Origin: Spirochaetaceae bacterium
GTDB lineage: Bacteria > Spirochaetota > Spirochaetia > DSM-27196 > PWMO01
Length of the DNA stretch: 64,000 nt
Assembly: GCA_007693325.1 (NCBI GenBank)
Contig: REDW01000081.1
Coordinates: 1-64,000 of the forward strand
Direction of reading: 5' to 3'
This document shows positions 17,358-26,755 of the stretch, one piece after another. Below the pieces are notes generated by a model, which was given only the letters and a program-made list of their open reading frames with translations, had not been told where the DNA came from and did not search any database. Every line of letters begins with the position of its first letter. Position 1 is the first letter of the stretch. Made by a program: the position numbers and the translations under genes.

Positions 17358-19445
17358 TCATTCATCTATCCGTATTTCGCCTACACTCTCTACTCGTATC
17401 TCGGGAACGATCTCCGGCACCGAAAGAACCACCAGCTCGGTTACGTCGCGCGCCGCGCTCGCTTTGACCAGCGGCCGTGCGGCCTCCGAGCACAGCACAA
17501 TCGGGAAGACCCCGCGTTCCTGCACACCCTTGATCGAGTTGCGCAGCGCGCCAATCCACTTGCGCTGAACATCGGGAGGCAGCGCCGGGATGACTCCGGC
17601 GGAGGTCTCAACCCGAGACTCGATGATTCGCTGCTCCAGTCCGGGCTCGATGGTCAGTACCCGCAGCGCCTTGTCGTCATCGGCGTACTGCAGCGAGAGC
17701 TGACGCTTCAGCGCCTGGCGCACCTTTTCCACCAGGAAGCTGGGCTCCTTGGTGACGTTGCCGTAATCCGACAGCGACTCGAGTATCGTAACGATGTTGC
17801 GAATTGAAACCTGTTCACGCAACAGTCCCTGCAGCACCTTCTGGATATCCCCGAGCGACAGAACGCTTTGCACGTCTTCGATCACTGCCGGATAATCGCG
17901 CCGCAGCGCTTCGAGTATGCCCTTGACTTCCTGCCGTCCCAGAATGTCCGCGCTGTTGCGTTTGATGATCTCGGTCAAGTGCGTTGCAATAATCGAAGGC
18001 GAGTCAACCACTGTGAACCCGCTACGTTCGGCCTGTTCGCGGTGCTCTTCGGTGATCCAGAGCGCGGGCAGCCCAAAAGCCGGATCGACGGTCTTCTCAC
18101 CGGGAATGTCTTCGCGTTCCCCGCCGGGATTGATACACAGGTAACGCCCCATGCGGATGACTCCGCGGCCAACCTCCACACCGCGGATCTTTATGCAGTA
18201 CTCAGAGGGGTCGAGGCGCATGTTGTCGATGATGCGGATGCGCGGCACCACCAGACCCAGGTCGAGCGCTGTCTCACGCCTGATGCGCGTCACACGATCG
18301 AGCAGCTCGGCGCCCTTATCCTTATCCACCAGCGGCACCAGCGCGTAGCCCAGTTCCAGCGAGATCGGGTCGAGCGGGGCCACCGGTGATATCTCTGTTG
18401 GCGCTTCCTTTGCTCTGGCCTGCTTCTCCTCAGTAGTGACCCGCTCGGCGTCAATCATCTGGCGCCGTCCCAGGGTGAGCCCCAGAAAGGCCGACAACAC
18501 TCCCATTGGAACCAGGATGTACCACGGAAACCCGGGAAGAATCGCCAGCACAAACAGGAAACCGGCGGCAATCCAGTAGATACGCGCCTGATTCGAGAAC
18601 TGCCGCGTGACGTCTTCACCAAAGGTTGCGTCGGAAATGGCGCGGGTAACAATCAAGCCGGTAGCCGTTGAGATAATCAGCGCCGGAAACTGGGTTACCA
18701 ACCCGTCACCGATGGCAAGCGAAATGTAGGTGTTGAGCGCCATGTCAAAGCTCTCGCCGTGAATGGTCATCCCGACTATCATTCCGCCTACAATATTGAC
18801 CACCGTGATCAGCAGTCCGACCTTGACGTTTCCCGAGACAAACTTGGATGCACCATCCATGGCACCGTAGAAGTCGGCCTCGCGCTCGAGATCGGTCTTC
18901 TTGCGGCTGGCCTCTTCTTCGGTGATGGCACCGGAGTTGTACTCGGCTTCGATTGCCATCTGTTTGGCAGGCAGTGAATCGAGCGTGAAGCGCGCGGCAA
19001 CCTCGGCAACTCTGGTGGCGCCCTTGGTGATGACGATGAACTGCACCGCTATGATGATGATGAAGATGATCAGCCCGATCACCAGGCCCTCGGCACCCTC
19101 GGTACCAACAACAAAGGTAGAGAACGCGCGCACGATCTGACCGCCGAAATCGCCGCCCTGCGCCAGTATCAGCCGGGTTGAAGAGACGTTGAGCGCCAGG
19201 CCGTACACGGTGACCACCAGCAGCAACGTTGGGAACACCGAGAACTCCAGCGCGTTCTTGGTGTAGAGCACAATCAGGATCACCAGCAGACTCAGCACCA
19301 GGTTGAGCGCCATGAAGCTGTCCAGCAGTACCGTTGGCAGCGGGATGATCAGCATCATCACCACCGCAACCACGCCTACCGCTACCAGCACGTCGGTACG
19401 GTGACGCAGCAAAGAATTACTCAAGACCGACTGTACATCCGCCAT
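17358..19445 (-). CDS. flhA: Flagellar export apparatus protein FlhA
   Basis: The 695-residue product has about eight membrane helices in the first 330 residues, with the conserved loop segment RFTLDSLPAKQMAIEAEYNSG. This is the FHIPEP region that couples export to the proton motive force. A large cytoplasmic domain (from about 360) makes the nonameric ring that receives chaperone-substrate complexes (VLRRDYPAVIEDVQSVLSLGDIQKVL-type sequence). The length is usual. It begins one base from the end of flhB. Confidence 0.97.
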   Translation of the reverse strand: MADVQSVLSNSLLRHRTDVLVAVGVVAVVMMLIIPLPTVLLDSFMALNLVLSLLVILIVLYTKNALEFSVFPTLLLVVTVYGLALNVSSTRLILAQGGDFGGQIVRAFSTFVVGTEGAEGLVIGLIIFIIIIAVQFIVITKGATRVAEVAARFTLDSLPAKQMAIEAEYNSGAITEEEASRKKTDLEREADFYGAMDGASKFVSGNVKVGLLITVVNIVGGMIVGMTIHGESFDMALNTYISLAIGDGLVTQFPALIISTATGLIVTRAISDATFGEDVTRQFSNQARIYWIAAGFLFVLAILPGFPWYILVPMGVLSAFLGLTLGRRQMIDAERVTTEEKQARAKEAPTEISPVAPLDPISLELGYALVPLVDKDKGAELLDRVTRIRRETALDLGLVVPRIRIIDNMRLDPSEYCIKIRGVEVGRGVIRMGRYLCINPGGEREDIPGEKTVDPAFGLPALWITEEHREQAERSGFTVVDSPSIIATHLTEIIKRNSADILGRQEVKGILEALRRDYPAVIEDVQSVLSLGDIQKVLQGLLREQVSIRNIVTILESLSDYGNVTKEPSFLVEKVRQALKRQLSLQYADDDKALRVLTIEPGLEQRIIESRVETSAGVIPALPPDVQRKWIGALRNSIKGVQERGVFPIVLCSEAARPLVKASAARDVTELVVLSVPEIVPEIRVESVGEIRIDE

Positions 19446-19446
19446 T

Positions 19447-20619
19447 CTATCCTGCCTTCACCGTACGCCCGCCGATGCGGTAGACTTCCTTGAGCACTGC
19501 AACCACAGCTTCAAAGAACTTTTCCGGAATCACATCACCAATTTCCACTTCCGAATAGAGGGCCCGTGCCAGAGGTTTGTTCTCCATCACCGGCACGTTG
19601 TTCTGCTGGGCAACTTCACGAATGCGCTGCGCGATGGCGTCCTGCCCCTTGGCAATTACCGTCGGTGCCGGCATCGAGAGCCGGTTGTACTCCAGCGCCA
19701 CCGCGAAGTGCGTCGGGTTGGTGACAACAACGTCAGCCTTGGGGACGTTCTGCACCATGTTGCGTGACAGGATCTCCTGCATACGCTGACGCAGACGGCT
19801 CTTGATCAGCGGATCGCCCTCAAAGGTCTTGCGTTCTTCCTTGACCTCTTCCTTGGTCATCTTGATGGACTCGATGTGCTGTTTGCGCTGGAACATGTAG
19901 TCGAACAACGACAGTACCAGCAGAATCACCGCCACCTGCACCAGGATCGAAAACGCAACTCCTGCCACCAGCGTTAACGACTGCAGGAACGGCCGGTGGA
20001 CCAGGTTCACCATGCGGCCAACCTGGGCACGAATATTGAAGAAGGCTACCAGCGCAATAATGATAATCTTGCCCAACGATTTGGCCAGGTTGAAACCGGC
20101 CTCGGCCGATGCAAACGCCTTCTTGAAGAACTTGGGAAAGTTGGGTGCTATGCGGTTGAAATCCGGTGTGATAGGTTTCAGCGAAAACAGCGGACCCACC
20201 TGCAGGTATCCACCCATGAACGCTGCTACAAACGCAATTGCACCGATCGGAAGCGTCAGCCGCACAAAGAAGCGGTAGAACGCCAAGAATGCGCGGGCAT
20301 CAGAGGTTACATCGATAGCGGTAGCCTGACTGATGAAAAAATGCACCATCTCACGTGCCACCTCCAGGATGTGGCCCGCCAGCAGCCCCAGCCCCAGAAC
20401 CGAAAACAGCAGCACGATGGCACCGGTGACATCCTGCGACTTGGCAACCTTGCCATCTTCACGCGCCTTGCGGATCTTATGCTCGGTAGGATCCTCGGTG
20501 CGGCCCTCATCTTCGGCGGCAAACCACTGCAGGTGCATAGCCGCCAGTTGCTGCCGAAGCAGTCTGCCCGGATCATCAAACGGCAGCATTCCAATAGCGC
20601 GGTTGCCGGTCACAATCAC
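19447..20619 (-). CDS. flhB: Flagellar export switch protein FlhB
   Basis: The 390-residue product has the N-terminal segment EDPTEHKIRKAREDGKVAKS, four membrane helices, and the cytoplasmic domain with the NPTH self-cleavage site (VVVTNPTHFAVALEY). Cleavage at this site switches export from hook to filament substrates. It starts at GTG (20619), overlapping the fliR stop as GTGA. An internal ATG is 30 bases in, so the exact N-terminus (about 30 residues ahead of the conserved start) is uncertain. Confidence 0.97.
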   Translation of the reverse strand: MIVTGNRAIGMLPFDDPGRLLRQQLAAMHLQWFAAEDEGRTEDPTEHKIRKAREDGKVAKSQDVTGAIVLLFSVLGLGLLAGHILEVAREMVHFFISQATAIDVTSDARAFLAFYRFFVRLTLPIGAIAFVAAFMGGYLQVGPLFSLKPITPDFNRIAPNFPKFFKKAFASAEAGFNLAKSLGKIIIIALVAFFNIRAQVGRMVNLVHRPFLQSLTLVAGVAFSILVQVAVILLVLSLFDYMFQRKQHIESIKMTKEEVKEERKTFEGDPLIKSRLRQRMQEILSRNMVQNVPKADVVVTNPTHFAVALEYNRLSMPAPTVIAKGQDAIAQRIREVAQQNNVPVMENKPLARALYSEVEIGDVIPEKFFEAVVAVLKEVYRIGGRTVKAG

Positions 20620-21407
20620 GACGCACCTCCGCGGGCAAGCCGCAGCACTTCCAGCAGACCGTCGAAGGCGTGATCCAGCAGCGCGGCAAAGGCGTCGGCC
20701 AGAAACGGCATCGATACAAAGATCAACATGAAGCTGACGCTGATCGAGATCGGAAAACCGAGAATCAGCAGGTTCATCTGCGGCGCGGCCTTGGCCAACA
20801 GCCCCATCGCCACGTAGACCAGCACCAGGGTTCCCAGAATCGGGAAGGCCAATACCAGCGAGTACTGGAACAGCTGCGACAACCGCACCAGCATTCCCAC
20901 CAGCAGCCCCTCGCGCACACCGACAAAATCCACCGCGCGCACCGCCTGAAACGAACGCACTACACCGATGTAGAACAGCCGCTGAAACCCGTCAACACCG
21001 ATAAAAAGCATCATCGCCACCAGGTTCAGCAACTGCCCCATGAGCGGGATCTCCACCTGTGCCAGCGGATCAAAGACCGACGATGCTCCAAACCCCATCT
21101 GAAGTGAAAACAGCTGTCCTGAGACCTGAAATGCAACGTAGATAATTGCCAGGAAGAACGCCATGATGATTCCCACCAGCGCCTCACCTATCAGCAGCAG
21201 CACGTACGACAGCGCATCATCGGGAATTGGATACCCCGCGGCAGCCACCCACGGGAACACCAGAAAGGCGCACAGCACTGAGAGTGCCACCTTTGCCTGT
21301 TGCGGGATCGATTGCGAAGAGACCAGTGGTGCGATTTCAATCATGGCGAATACGCGCGCCATGATCAGCAGAAAGAGCTGCGTATTATAGACAAACGTCG
21401 GCCCCAT
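20616..21407 (-). CDS. fliR: Flagellar export gate protein FliR
   Basis: The 263-residue integral membrane protein has about six helices and the conserved stretch FQVSGQLFSLQMGFGASSVFDPL. FliP, FliQ and FliR build the export gate inside the MS ring. A GAGGTGG ribosome-binding site lies before the ATG. The 40-base gap to fliQ shows nothing else. Confidence 0.97.
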   Translation of the reverse strand: MGPTFVYNTQLFLLIMARVFAMIEIAPLVSSQSIPQQAKVALSVLCAFLVFPWVAAAGYPIPDDALSYVLLLIGEALVGIIMAFFLAIIYVAFQVSGQLFSLQMGFGASSVFDPLAQVEIPLMGQLLNLVAMMLFIGVDGFQRLFYIGVVRSFQAVRAVDFVGVREGLLVGMLVRLSQLFQYSLVLAFPILGTLVLVYVAMGLLAKAAPQMNLLILGFPISISVSFMLIFVSMPFLADAFAALLDHAFDGLLEVLRLARGGAS

Positions 21408-21447
21408 CTATCTTACCACCTCACACGTGCTGCGGTACCAGCGCATG

Positions 21448-21717
21448 CTAACCGGCCATTGCCGGTATCTGCTGGAACAGTGTCAGCGTGAACTGCACCA
21501 GTGACTGGACCATCCACGGTCCAAACAGGATCAGTGCACCCAGAATTGCGGCAATCTTGGGAATGAAACTCAGGGTCTGATCCTGGATCGAGGTGGTTGC
21601 CTGAAAGATCGATACGATCAATCCAACCGCCATGCCGATGCCGAGCAGTGGTGCCGCCAGCATCAGCACCTGCAACACCCCAAGCCGAATCAGATTAATG
21701 GCGAATCCGGTATTCAT
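21448..21717 (-). CDS. fliQ: Flagellar export gate protein FliQ
   Basis: The 89-residue product has two membrane helices with the family core LLGIGMAVGLIVSIFQATTSIQDQTLSFIPKI. Its start overlaps the fliP stop by one base (TGATG). Confidence 0.97.
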   Translation of the reverse strand: MNTGFAINLIRLGVLQVLMLAAPLLGIGMAVGLIVSIFQATTSIQDQTLSFIPKIAAILGALILFGPWMVQSLVQFTLTLFQQIPAMAG

Positions 21718-22511
21718 CAGAATCCTCCAAAGCTGGCAACCAGCTGTTGGGTAATCAGTCCCCAGCCGTCAACCAGCACAAACAGAATGAGCTTGAACGG
21801 CAGCGAAATCATTACCGGCGGCAGCATGATCATGCCCATGGACATCAGTATCGATGCCACCACCATGTCCACGATAATGAACGGAATAAACAGCAGTATT
21901 CCAATCTTGAACGCCACGGTGAGTTCGTGCAGGATGAATGCCGGGATCAATACCCGCGTTGGCACTTCCGAGAGGTTATTGGGCCGCGGCAGGTCACTCA
22001 TGCGCATGAACAGCGCGATGCTGTCCGGATTAGCGCGCATCTGGCGATACATGAACACGCGTATCGGTGCCTCGAAGTTGCCGTACGCCTCCTCGATGCC
22101 GATCTCGCCTTCGGAAAACGGTGCGTAGGCGTTATCGTAGATGTCGATAATGGTAGGCCACATGATAAACACCGTCATGAACAGCGCGATGCCCATCAGG
22201 ACCTGGTTTGGCGGCACCTGCTGCAGCGAGAGAGCGCGTTTTACGAAATCCAGCACAATCGAAATGCGCAGAAAGGATGTCATCAGAATGATGATCGACG
22301 GAGCGAGGCTCAATACCGCCAGGATCAGCAGCAACTGCAGCGACAGCGCTACCTCCTGGTTGGTATCGGGTTGGCGGATCGAGAGATCTACAAACGGAAT
22401 TCGCAGCGCTTCTTCACCGGCAACCTCGCCAACGGCATCCTGGGCCGGCAGTGAGGGCGCCAACCCCGCAAGAAGCACCACACATACGAGCAGCAGTACT
22501 GGTCTTTTCAA
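21717..22511 (-). CDS. fliP: Flagellar export gate protein FliP
   Basis: The 264-residue product has a signal peptide (KRPVLLLVCVVLLAGLAPSLPAQ), usual for FliP. The conserved helices follow (TSFLRISIVLDFVKRAL; PPNQVLMGIALFMTVFIM; LTVAFKIGILLFIPFIIVDMVVASILMSMGM). It starts at TTG, with GGAGGGG placed correctly upstream. Confidence 0.97.
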   Translation of the reverse strand: MKRPVLLLVCVVLLAGLAPSLPAQDAVGEVAGEEALRIPFVDLSIRQPDTNQEVALSLQLLLILAVLSLAPSIIILMTSFLRISIVLDFVKRALSLQQVPPNQVLMGIALFMTVFIMWPTIIDIYDNAYAPFSEGEIGIEEAYGNFEAPIRVFMYRQMRANPDSIALFMRMSDLPRPNNLSEVPTRVLIPAFILHELTVAFKIGILLFIPFIIVDMVVASILMSMGMIMLPPVMISLPFKLILFVLVDGWGLITQQLVASFGGF

Positions 22512-22543
22512 GTTCCCCTCCCATTGGCGAACAAGGCGTTCGG

Positions 22544-23218
22544 TTAACGCAGTTTTCTCAATCGCTCCTTCTGCTGATTCATGAATTGAAATGGCCCGGC
22601 TGCAGCCGAGGCCCCATTGTTGCGTGCGCCTCCGAGAACAGCGCCGAGCAACTCCGAGAAACTCTTCTTGCGGTTGCCGCTTTCCGTGGCAGCCTGCAAC
22701 ACAAGCTGATCGATGCTTTCCTTGTCCGTAATCTCGGCGATCAGATTGATCGCGTGGTCTGCGGCCCCCACCAGAAACACCTGCTGTCCGATTTCCACCA
22801 GGTGCAGCGACTTGTTCCCCGGGAGGGTCCTGCTGCCCAGCGGACGGATCAGATCGCTGTCTCCCGTTGTTCCTGCTGAGGCTTTCTTTATGACGAAGAA
22901 GATCCCGTAGATGGCCGCAACCACCGCCGCCAGCACCAACACCATGCGCACGAAATCGCCCACGCCGAAGCTGGGCCCGCCGCTGAAATCCTGGCCGGGC
23001 TCGGTTGACCCCGGCTCGTCGAAAAGCAGCGTTGACTCGTCAACACGTTCAGGCTGAGTGCGTTGTGGCTGTTCGGATTGATCTGTCTGATCAGACGGCG
23101 CCGCCGTCTCTCCAGACTCCTGCGCTATCAGATCCAGCGCGGGTGCCGCCACAAGTAGCAGCACCACAAGGCATAGGTGTAGCTGTTTCAGTGTCCCCTC
23201 CCCTAACACACAATTCAC
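22544..23218 (-). CDS. fliO: Flagellar biosynthesis protein FliO (spirochaete FliZ)
   Basis: A signal-peptide-like start (LKQLHLCLVVLLLVAAPALDLIAQ) is followed by a Gln/Thr/Glu-rich periplasmic segment, one membrane helix (MVLVLAAVVAAIYGIFFVI) and the small FliO beta domain (RPLGSRTLPGNKSLHLVEIGQQVFLVG). FliO helps assemble the FliP ring. Coordinates use the track's GTG. However, the only good ribosome-binding site (AGGGGAGGGG) is just before a CTG at 23191, which would start exactly at the signal peptide. A GTG at 23209 is the other option. Confidence 0.85.
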   Translation of the reverse strand: MNCVLGEGTLKQLHLCLVVLLLVAAPALDLIAQESGETAAPSDQTDQSEQPQRTQPERVDESTLLFDEPGSTEPGQDFSGGPSFGVGDFVRMVLVLAAVVAAIYGIFFVIKKASAGTTGDSDLIRPLGSRTLPGNKSLHLVEIGQQVFLVGAADHAINLIAEITDKESIDQLVLQAATESGNRKKSFSELLGAVLGGARNNGASAAAGPFQFMNQQKERLRKLR

Positions 23219-23252
23219 GCCGGTCTGCAGTCCGCCGTGAACCGCTGCTATT

Positions 23253-24341
23253 CTACGTCATATTCGTCACTCTTTCCATAGGCGAAACGATTTCCGTTAC
23301 GCGTACACCAAAGTTCTCGTCAATAACCACAACCTCACCCTTGGCAATCAGCTTATGATTGACCAGGATGTCCACCGGCTCGCCAGCGAGCTTGTCCAGT
23401 TCGATGATGGTTCCCTCACCCATACCGAGAATCTCTTTGATCAACTTCTTGGTACGCCCGAGCTCCACGGTCATCTCCATGTAGACGTCCATCAGAAGGC
23501 TGATGTTGCCTTGCTCGGTATGCGTTACCTGCTGCTGCAGATTGGGGAACTGCACAGACTGAACCGCCGGACCGCCGCCGCCGGAGTTGATGGCTCCGCC
23601 GGCCGATGATTCCTGTGCGCCGCCCATTGCACCAAAACCGCTGCTTTCCGCTGCGCCGCCAAATGGATTTGGCTGCGCCTGCGGAGCGCCTGCAGACTGA
23701 GATTGCCCGGCGATAGCCTTGACAATCGAAGCATCGTAGACCTCGATGATCTGCGCCGCCTCGTCACCCTCAACGGTGAACTTGTACATCACGGCCACAA
23801 AACTGCCTTCGGGCAGCGCCACCTGCTGTTTGGCGACCACGCGCCCGGCCGGCGCGTCGGTCATAATGGTCTTGTTGCTCTTGTCTCCCAGCGCGGTGAT
23901 CACCGGGCCGGAAACCTGAGAAAACGCCTCCTGCAGCGCGTTGACCGCAGCATCGTCGAGCTCTACGCCCTCCTGGCCCATCATCGGCGAGGCGATACGG
24001 ATTGCCGAGGCGCCATCCATCAAATAGAGATGTCTGCCTTCTACGCCATCGGAAAAATCCAGTCCTATCTCAACTACCTCATCTGCCAGACGCGACAACA
24101 GGCCATCGCCTGCCAGCACTTCGGCACCGGTAGCCTCTACCGACGCGTTCCTGGTCACAAGCATCGAGAAGTTGGACTTCTGAGACCCGACGGTGTCCTT
24201 TATAACGGCAAAAAACGCCTGTCGTTCGGCGTCGCTGATACCGCCGCCTGCGGCTGGTTCGGCCTCTGCGCCAAACTCCATTCCCCCGGTTCCTTGCAAC
24301 AACGCGTCAATTTCGTCCTGGGACAGAGACCCATCGCTCAT
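23253..24341 (-). CDS. fliY: Flagellar motor switch protein FliY/FliN
   Basis: The 362-residue product begins with the switch-binding peptide LSQDEIDALLQG shared with FliM. A CheC-like domain (about 45-210) follows, then a Gly/Ala/Ser-rich linker, and finally the SpoA domain of FliN (DVYMEMTVELGRTKKLIKEIL ... GEVVVIDENFGVRVTEIVSP). The C-ring and export docking roles belong to the SpoA part. The CheC-like part may dephosphorylate CheY-P in other species, but its Asn appears replaced here. I used the ATG at 24341 (GGAG before it); the track's 37 extra residues are non-coding. It starts two bases after the fliM stop. Confidence 0.93.
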   Translation of the reverse strand: MSDGSLSQDEIDALLQGTGGMEFGAEAEPAAGGGISDAERQAFFAVIKDTVGSQKSNFSMLVTRNASVEATGAEVLAGDGLLSRLADEVVEIGLDFSDGVEGRHLYLMDGASAIRIASPMMGQEGVELDDAAVNALQEAFSQVSGPVITALGDKSNKTIMTDAPAGRVVAKQQVALPEGSFVAVMYKFTVEGDEAAQIIEVYDASIVKAIAGQSQSAGAPQAQPNPFGGAAESSGFGAMGGAQESSAGGAINSGGGGPAVQSVQFPNLQQQVTHTEQGNISLLMDVYMEMTVELGRTKKLIKEILGMGEGTIIELDKLAGEPVDILVNHKLIAKGEVVVIDENFGVRVTEIVSPMERVTNMT

Positions 24342-24343
24342 GC

Positions 24344-25369
24344 CTACTCTCCTTCCTCCGCGGCCAGCTCTTCGAAATCTTCCTGCTCGATGTCTTCCAA
24401 TTGGTCGATGATCTGAACCGCCAACTTGCTGCCCACCTGACCCGGCTTGCACAGAAACTTGGGGCGATTACCTATCTTGAGCACCATCGGGTCCGAGGTG
24501 CGAGTATTCTGTAACCGGATGACGTCTCCACCGCGCAGCGACAGCACATCGCGAACGGTCAGGTCCATAGCGCCTATCTCGGCAACCAGCGCAACTTCGA
24601 TAGTGGAGAGGCGGTCACGCAGAATATTGAGGTTCTCGGTAGTGGTGCCACGGCGAACCGAGGAATACCAGTACTGCGCCGAGAGCTTGGAGATGATTGG
24701 TTCGATTGTGAGATAGGGAATGCAGAAGTTCATCATGCCTTCAACGTCGCCAACCTTGGTTTCAAGGGTCACCAGCACCACCATCTCGGTTGGCGGTACA
24801 ATCTGGGCAAACTGCGGGTTGGTCTCGATCTGGCCCAGCCGTGGCCGCAGATCGATTACCTGGCTCCACGCCTCGCGCATGTTGCCGAGTACGCGAACGA
24901 TGATGCCTTCCATAACCGAACTCTCGATGTCGGTCAATTCGCGCATCACGTTGGTCCCCTCACCGTGACCGCCGAACAGGCGGTCAATGATCGAGAACGT
25001 GATTGCCGGATCGATTTCCAGGATTGCCGAGCCCTTCAGCGGATCCATGTTGATTACCGCGAGCGTGGTTGGATTGGGAATCGAGCGGATGAACTCTTCG
25101 TAGGTCAACTGATCCACCGACGCCACGTGCACCTGCACCAGGCTGCGCAGCTGGGCACTGAGGCTGGTAGTGGTGAGCCGGGCAAAGGTCTCGTGCATGA
25201 TCGAGACCGTTCTAATCTGTTCCTTGGAGAATTTATCCGGACGCTTAAAATCGTATATCTTGATTTTGCGCTGGCCGGTGGGTTGGCGACTTTCTTCGGT
25301 TTCTACATCTCCGGATGAAAACGCGGTCAGTAACTGATCGATCTCATCCTGAGAAAGGACCTCGGTCAT
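24344..25369 (-). CDS. fliM: Flagellar motor switch protein FliM
   Basis: The 341-residue product has the N-terminal CheY-binding peptide EVLSQDEIDQLLTAF, the middle CheC-like domain with DRLFGGHGE and a C-terminal SpoA domain (AMDLTVRDVLSLRGGDVIRL). It binds CheY-P and transmits the switch signal to FliG. GGAGAGGGGAG precedes the ATG. A 75-base gap to fliL contains a small hairpin. Confidence 0.97.
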   Translation of the reverse strand: MTEVLSQDEIDQLLTAFSSGDVETEESRQPTGQRKIKIYDFKRPDKFSKEQIRTVSIMHETFARLTTTSLSAQLRSLVQVHVASVDQLTYEEFIRSIPNPTTLAVINMDPLKGSAILEIDPAITFSIIDRLFGGHGEGTNVMRELTDIESSVMEGIIVRVLGNMREAWSQVIDLRPRLGQIETNPQFAQIVPPTEMVVLVTLETKVGDVEGMMNFCIPYLTIEPIISKLSAQYWYSSVRRGTTTENLNILRDRLSTIEVALVAEIGAMDLTVRDVLSLRGGDVIRLQNTRTSDPMVLKIGNRPKFLCKPGQVGSKLAVQIIDQLEDIEQEDFEELAAEEGE

Positions 25370-25425
25370 TGTGTAGTGCTCCCCTCTCCATTCCCAGCTG
25401 GAATTCTCTCACAGATCGCCGAGTT

Positions 25426-25443
25426 TTGCAACAACTGTTGCAA
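25426..25443 (-). other. Intercistronic hairpin between fliL and fliM
   Basis: TTGCAAC-AGTT-GTTGCAA forms a perfect 7-bp stem directly after the fliL stop. No T run follows, so it is more likely an RNA 3'-end or processing element than a terminator. Confidence 0.5.
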
Positions 25444-25444
25444 C

Positions 25445-26008
25445 TCAAAAATCAACAATCTGAAATGAGTCAAAAGCAACGTCCCGGATGCGTCCTGAAC
25501 GCATAATATTGTTGTTGATGCGGGTCACCAGATCCTGCTTGATTCGATTACGGTTCTCTACCCCCTCCAGTTCAGATACGCGCCGCGAGCTGAAATAGAG
25601 CAGGATCTCTTCGCGGATCTGAATGTTACGCTGGATCAGCTCGTTCTGCACGGCGCGGTTTTCCTGCTCGTAGCCGATGTGCGGCTGGACGATAAACGTG
25701 TGGCGCGCTTCATCGGCGGTCTGGCCGCGCAGCTCGCCGATCCCGCTGTACCAGTCGAGGATCGGCCGGCGGTCCGCGTAGGCCTCCGATTCAGCGGGTA
25801 TTCTCGATTGCGTAGCAAAACCGTCACCCATGAAGTTGAGCGTCACAACCACAATTGTCACAACGAAGATGACCGCTCCCAGCACGATCCCGGTCCACTT
25901 GAGAATCTGTATCACAATGCCGGGCAGGAAGCCGATCTTTCTTCCGCCCGAGGCTATCTCTTCGCCGGCAACCTCGTCTTCGGCGTCAAACAGTTCGTTG
26001 TCAGACAT
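25445..26008 (-). CDS. fliL: Flagellar basal-body-associated protein FliL
   Basis: The 187-residue product has an acidic cytoplasmic start, one membrane helix (WTGIVLGAVIFVVTIVVVTLNF) and a periplasmic domain ending NRIKQDLVTRINNNIMRSGRIRDVAFDSFQIV, the typical FliL end. It supports the stator around the motor. Gene order motA-motB-fliL-fliM supports the call. Confidence 0.95.
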   Translation of the reverse strand: MSDNELFDAEDEVAGEEIASGGRKIGFLPGIVIQILKWTGIVLGAVIFVVTIVVVTLNFMGDGFATQSRIPAESEAYADRRPILDWYSGIGELRGQTADEARHTFIVQPHIGYEQENRAVQNELIQRNIQIREEILLYFSSRRVSELEGVENRNRIKQDLVTRINNNIMRSGRIRDVAFDSFQIVDF

Positions 26009-26020
26009 CTCCCATACTCC

Positions 26021-26749
26021 TTACAGGTGCCCTTCGGTCAGAATAATTACGTCAACACGGCGGTTGTACGCGCGGCCTTCGGCGGTCTCGTTGCTTGTCA
26101 AAGGCGCCGTATCGGACAGCCCCATAACCTGGAAGCGATTTTCGGGAACCTGGTAGTCCTGCAGCAGACGGAAGGTATTCAAGGCGCGCTCGATAGATAG
26201 TTCCCAGTTTGTCGGCCACGGACCCTCGGGATCGGTCGGAATGCTGTCGGTATGACCCTCTATGCGGAAGGTGCGGTTGTCCAGCTGCTCCGAGCGCAGC
26301 AGATCAGCCAGCCGCACAAAGACGTTGCGCGACTGCTCGATATTCAGCTCAGCGCTGGCGGTCTCGAAGAATGCGTCGGCCGCCAGCGAGATAACCAGCC
26401 CGCGCTCGTCCTGCGTCACCCTGACCTTCTGCGAGCGGATCTCCGGTTCAAAAATGCTGACCGCGGTGCGTCGCGCCTCGTCAAGCGCACGACCGCGCTG
26501 CATGGAAGGCAGCGTCATGACGGTGTTGCCCAACTCGGCCAGACGGCCCTCCTGCAACGTGGCGCCACCGTCCATGCTGCCCAAACCGGCAAAAGCCGCC
26601 AGAATCAGCTCCAGCCGTTCGCCGTCAATGGTGGCCGCGGTGTACATCAGTACAAAGAACGTGAGCAGCAGCGTTACCATGTCACCGTAGGTAAGCAGCC
26701 AGTCGGCTGCGCCCTCGGATTGACGCTTCTTTCTTCTTCTGGGCCCCAT
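26021..26749 (-). CDS. motB: Stator protein MotB
   Basis: The 242-residue product has one membrane helix, with the ion-binding Asp in WLLTYGDMVTLLLTFFVLMY (D23). A periplasmic linker and an OmpA-like peptidoglycan-binding domain (FRIEGHTDSIPT ... ELSIERALNTFRLL) follow. It anchors the stator to the wall. It is six bases from motA. Confidence 0.97.
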   Translation of the reverse strand: MGPRRRKKRQSEGAADWLLTYGDMVTLLLTFFVLMYTAATIDGERLELILAAFAGLGSMDGGATLQEGRLAELGNTVMTLPSMQRGRALDEARRTAVSIFEPEIRSQKVRVTQDERGLVISLAADAFFETASAELNIEQSRNVFVRLADLLRSEQLDNRTFRIEGHTDSIPTDPEGPWPTNWELSIERALNTFRLLQDYQVPENRFQVMGLSDTAPLTSNETAEGRAYNRRVDVIILTEGHL

Positions 26750-26755
26750 GGCGTC

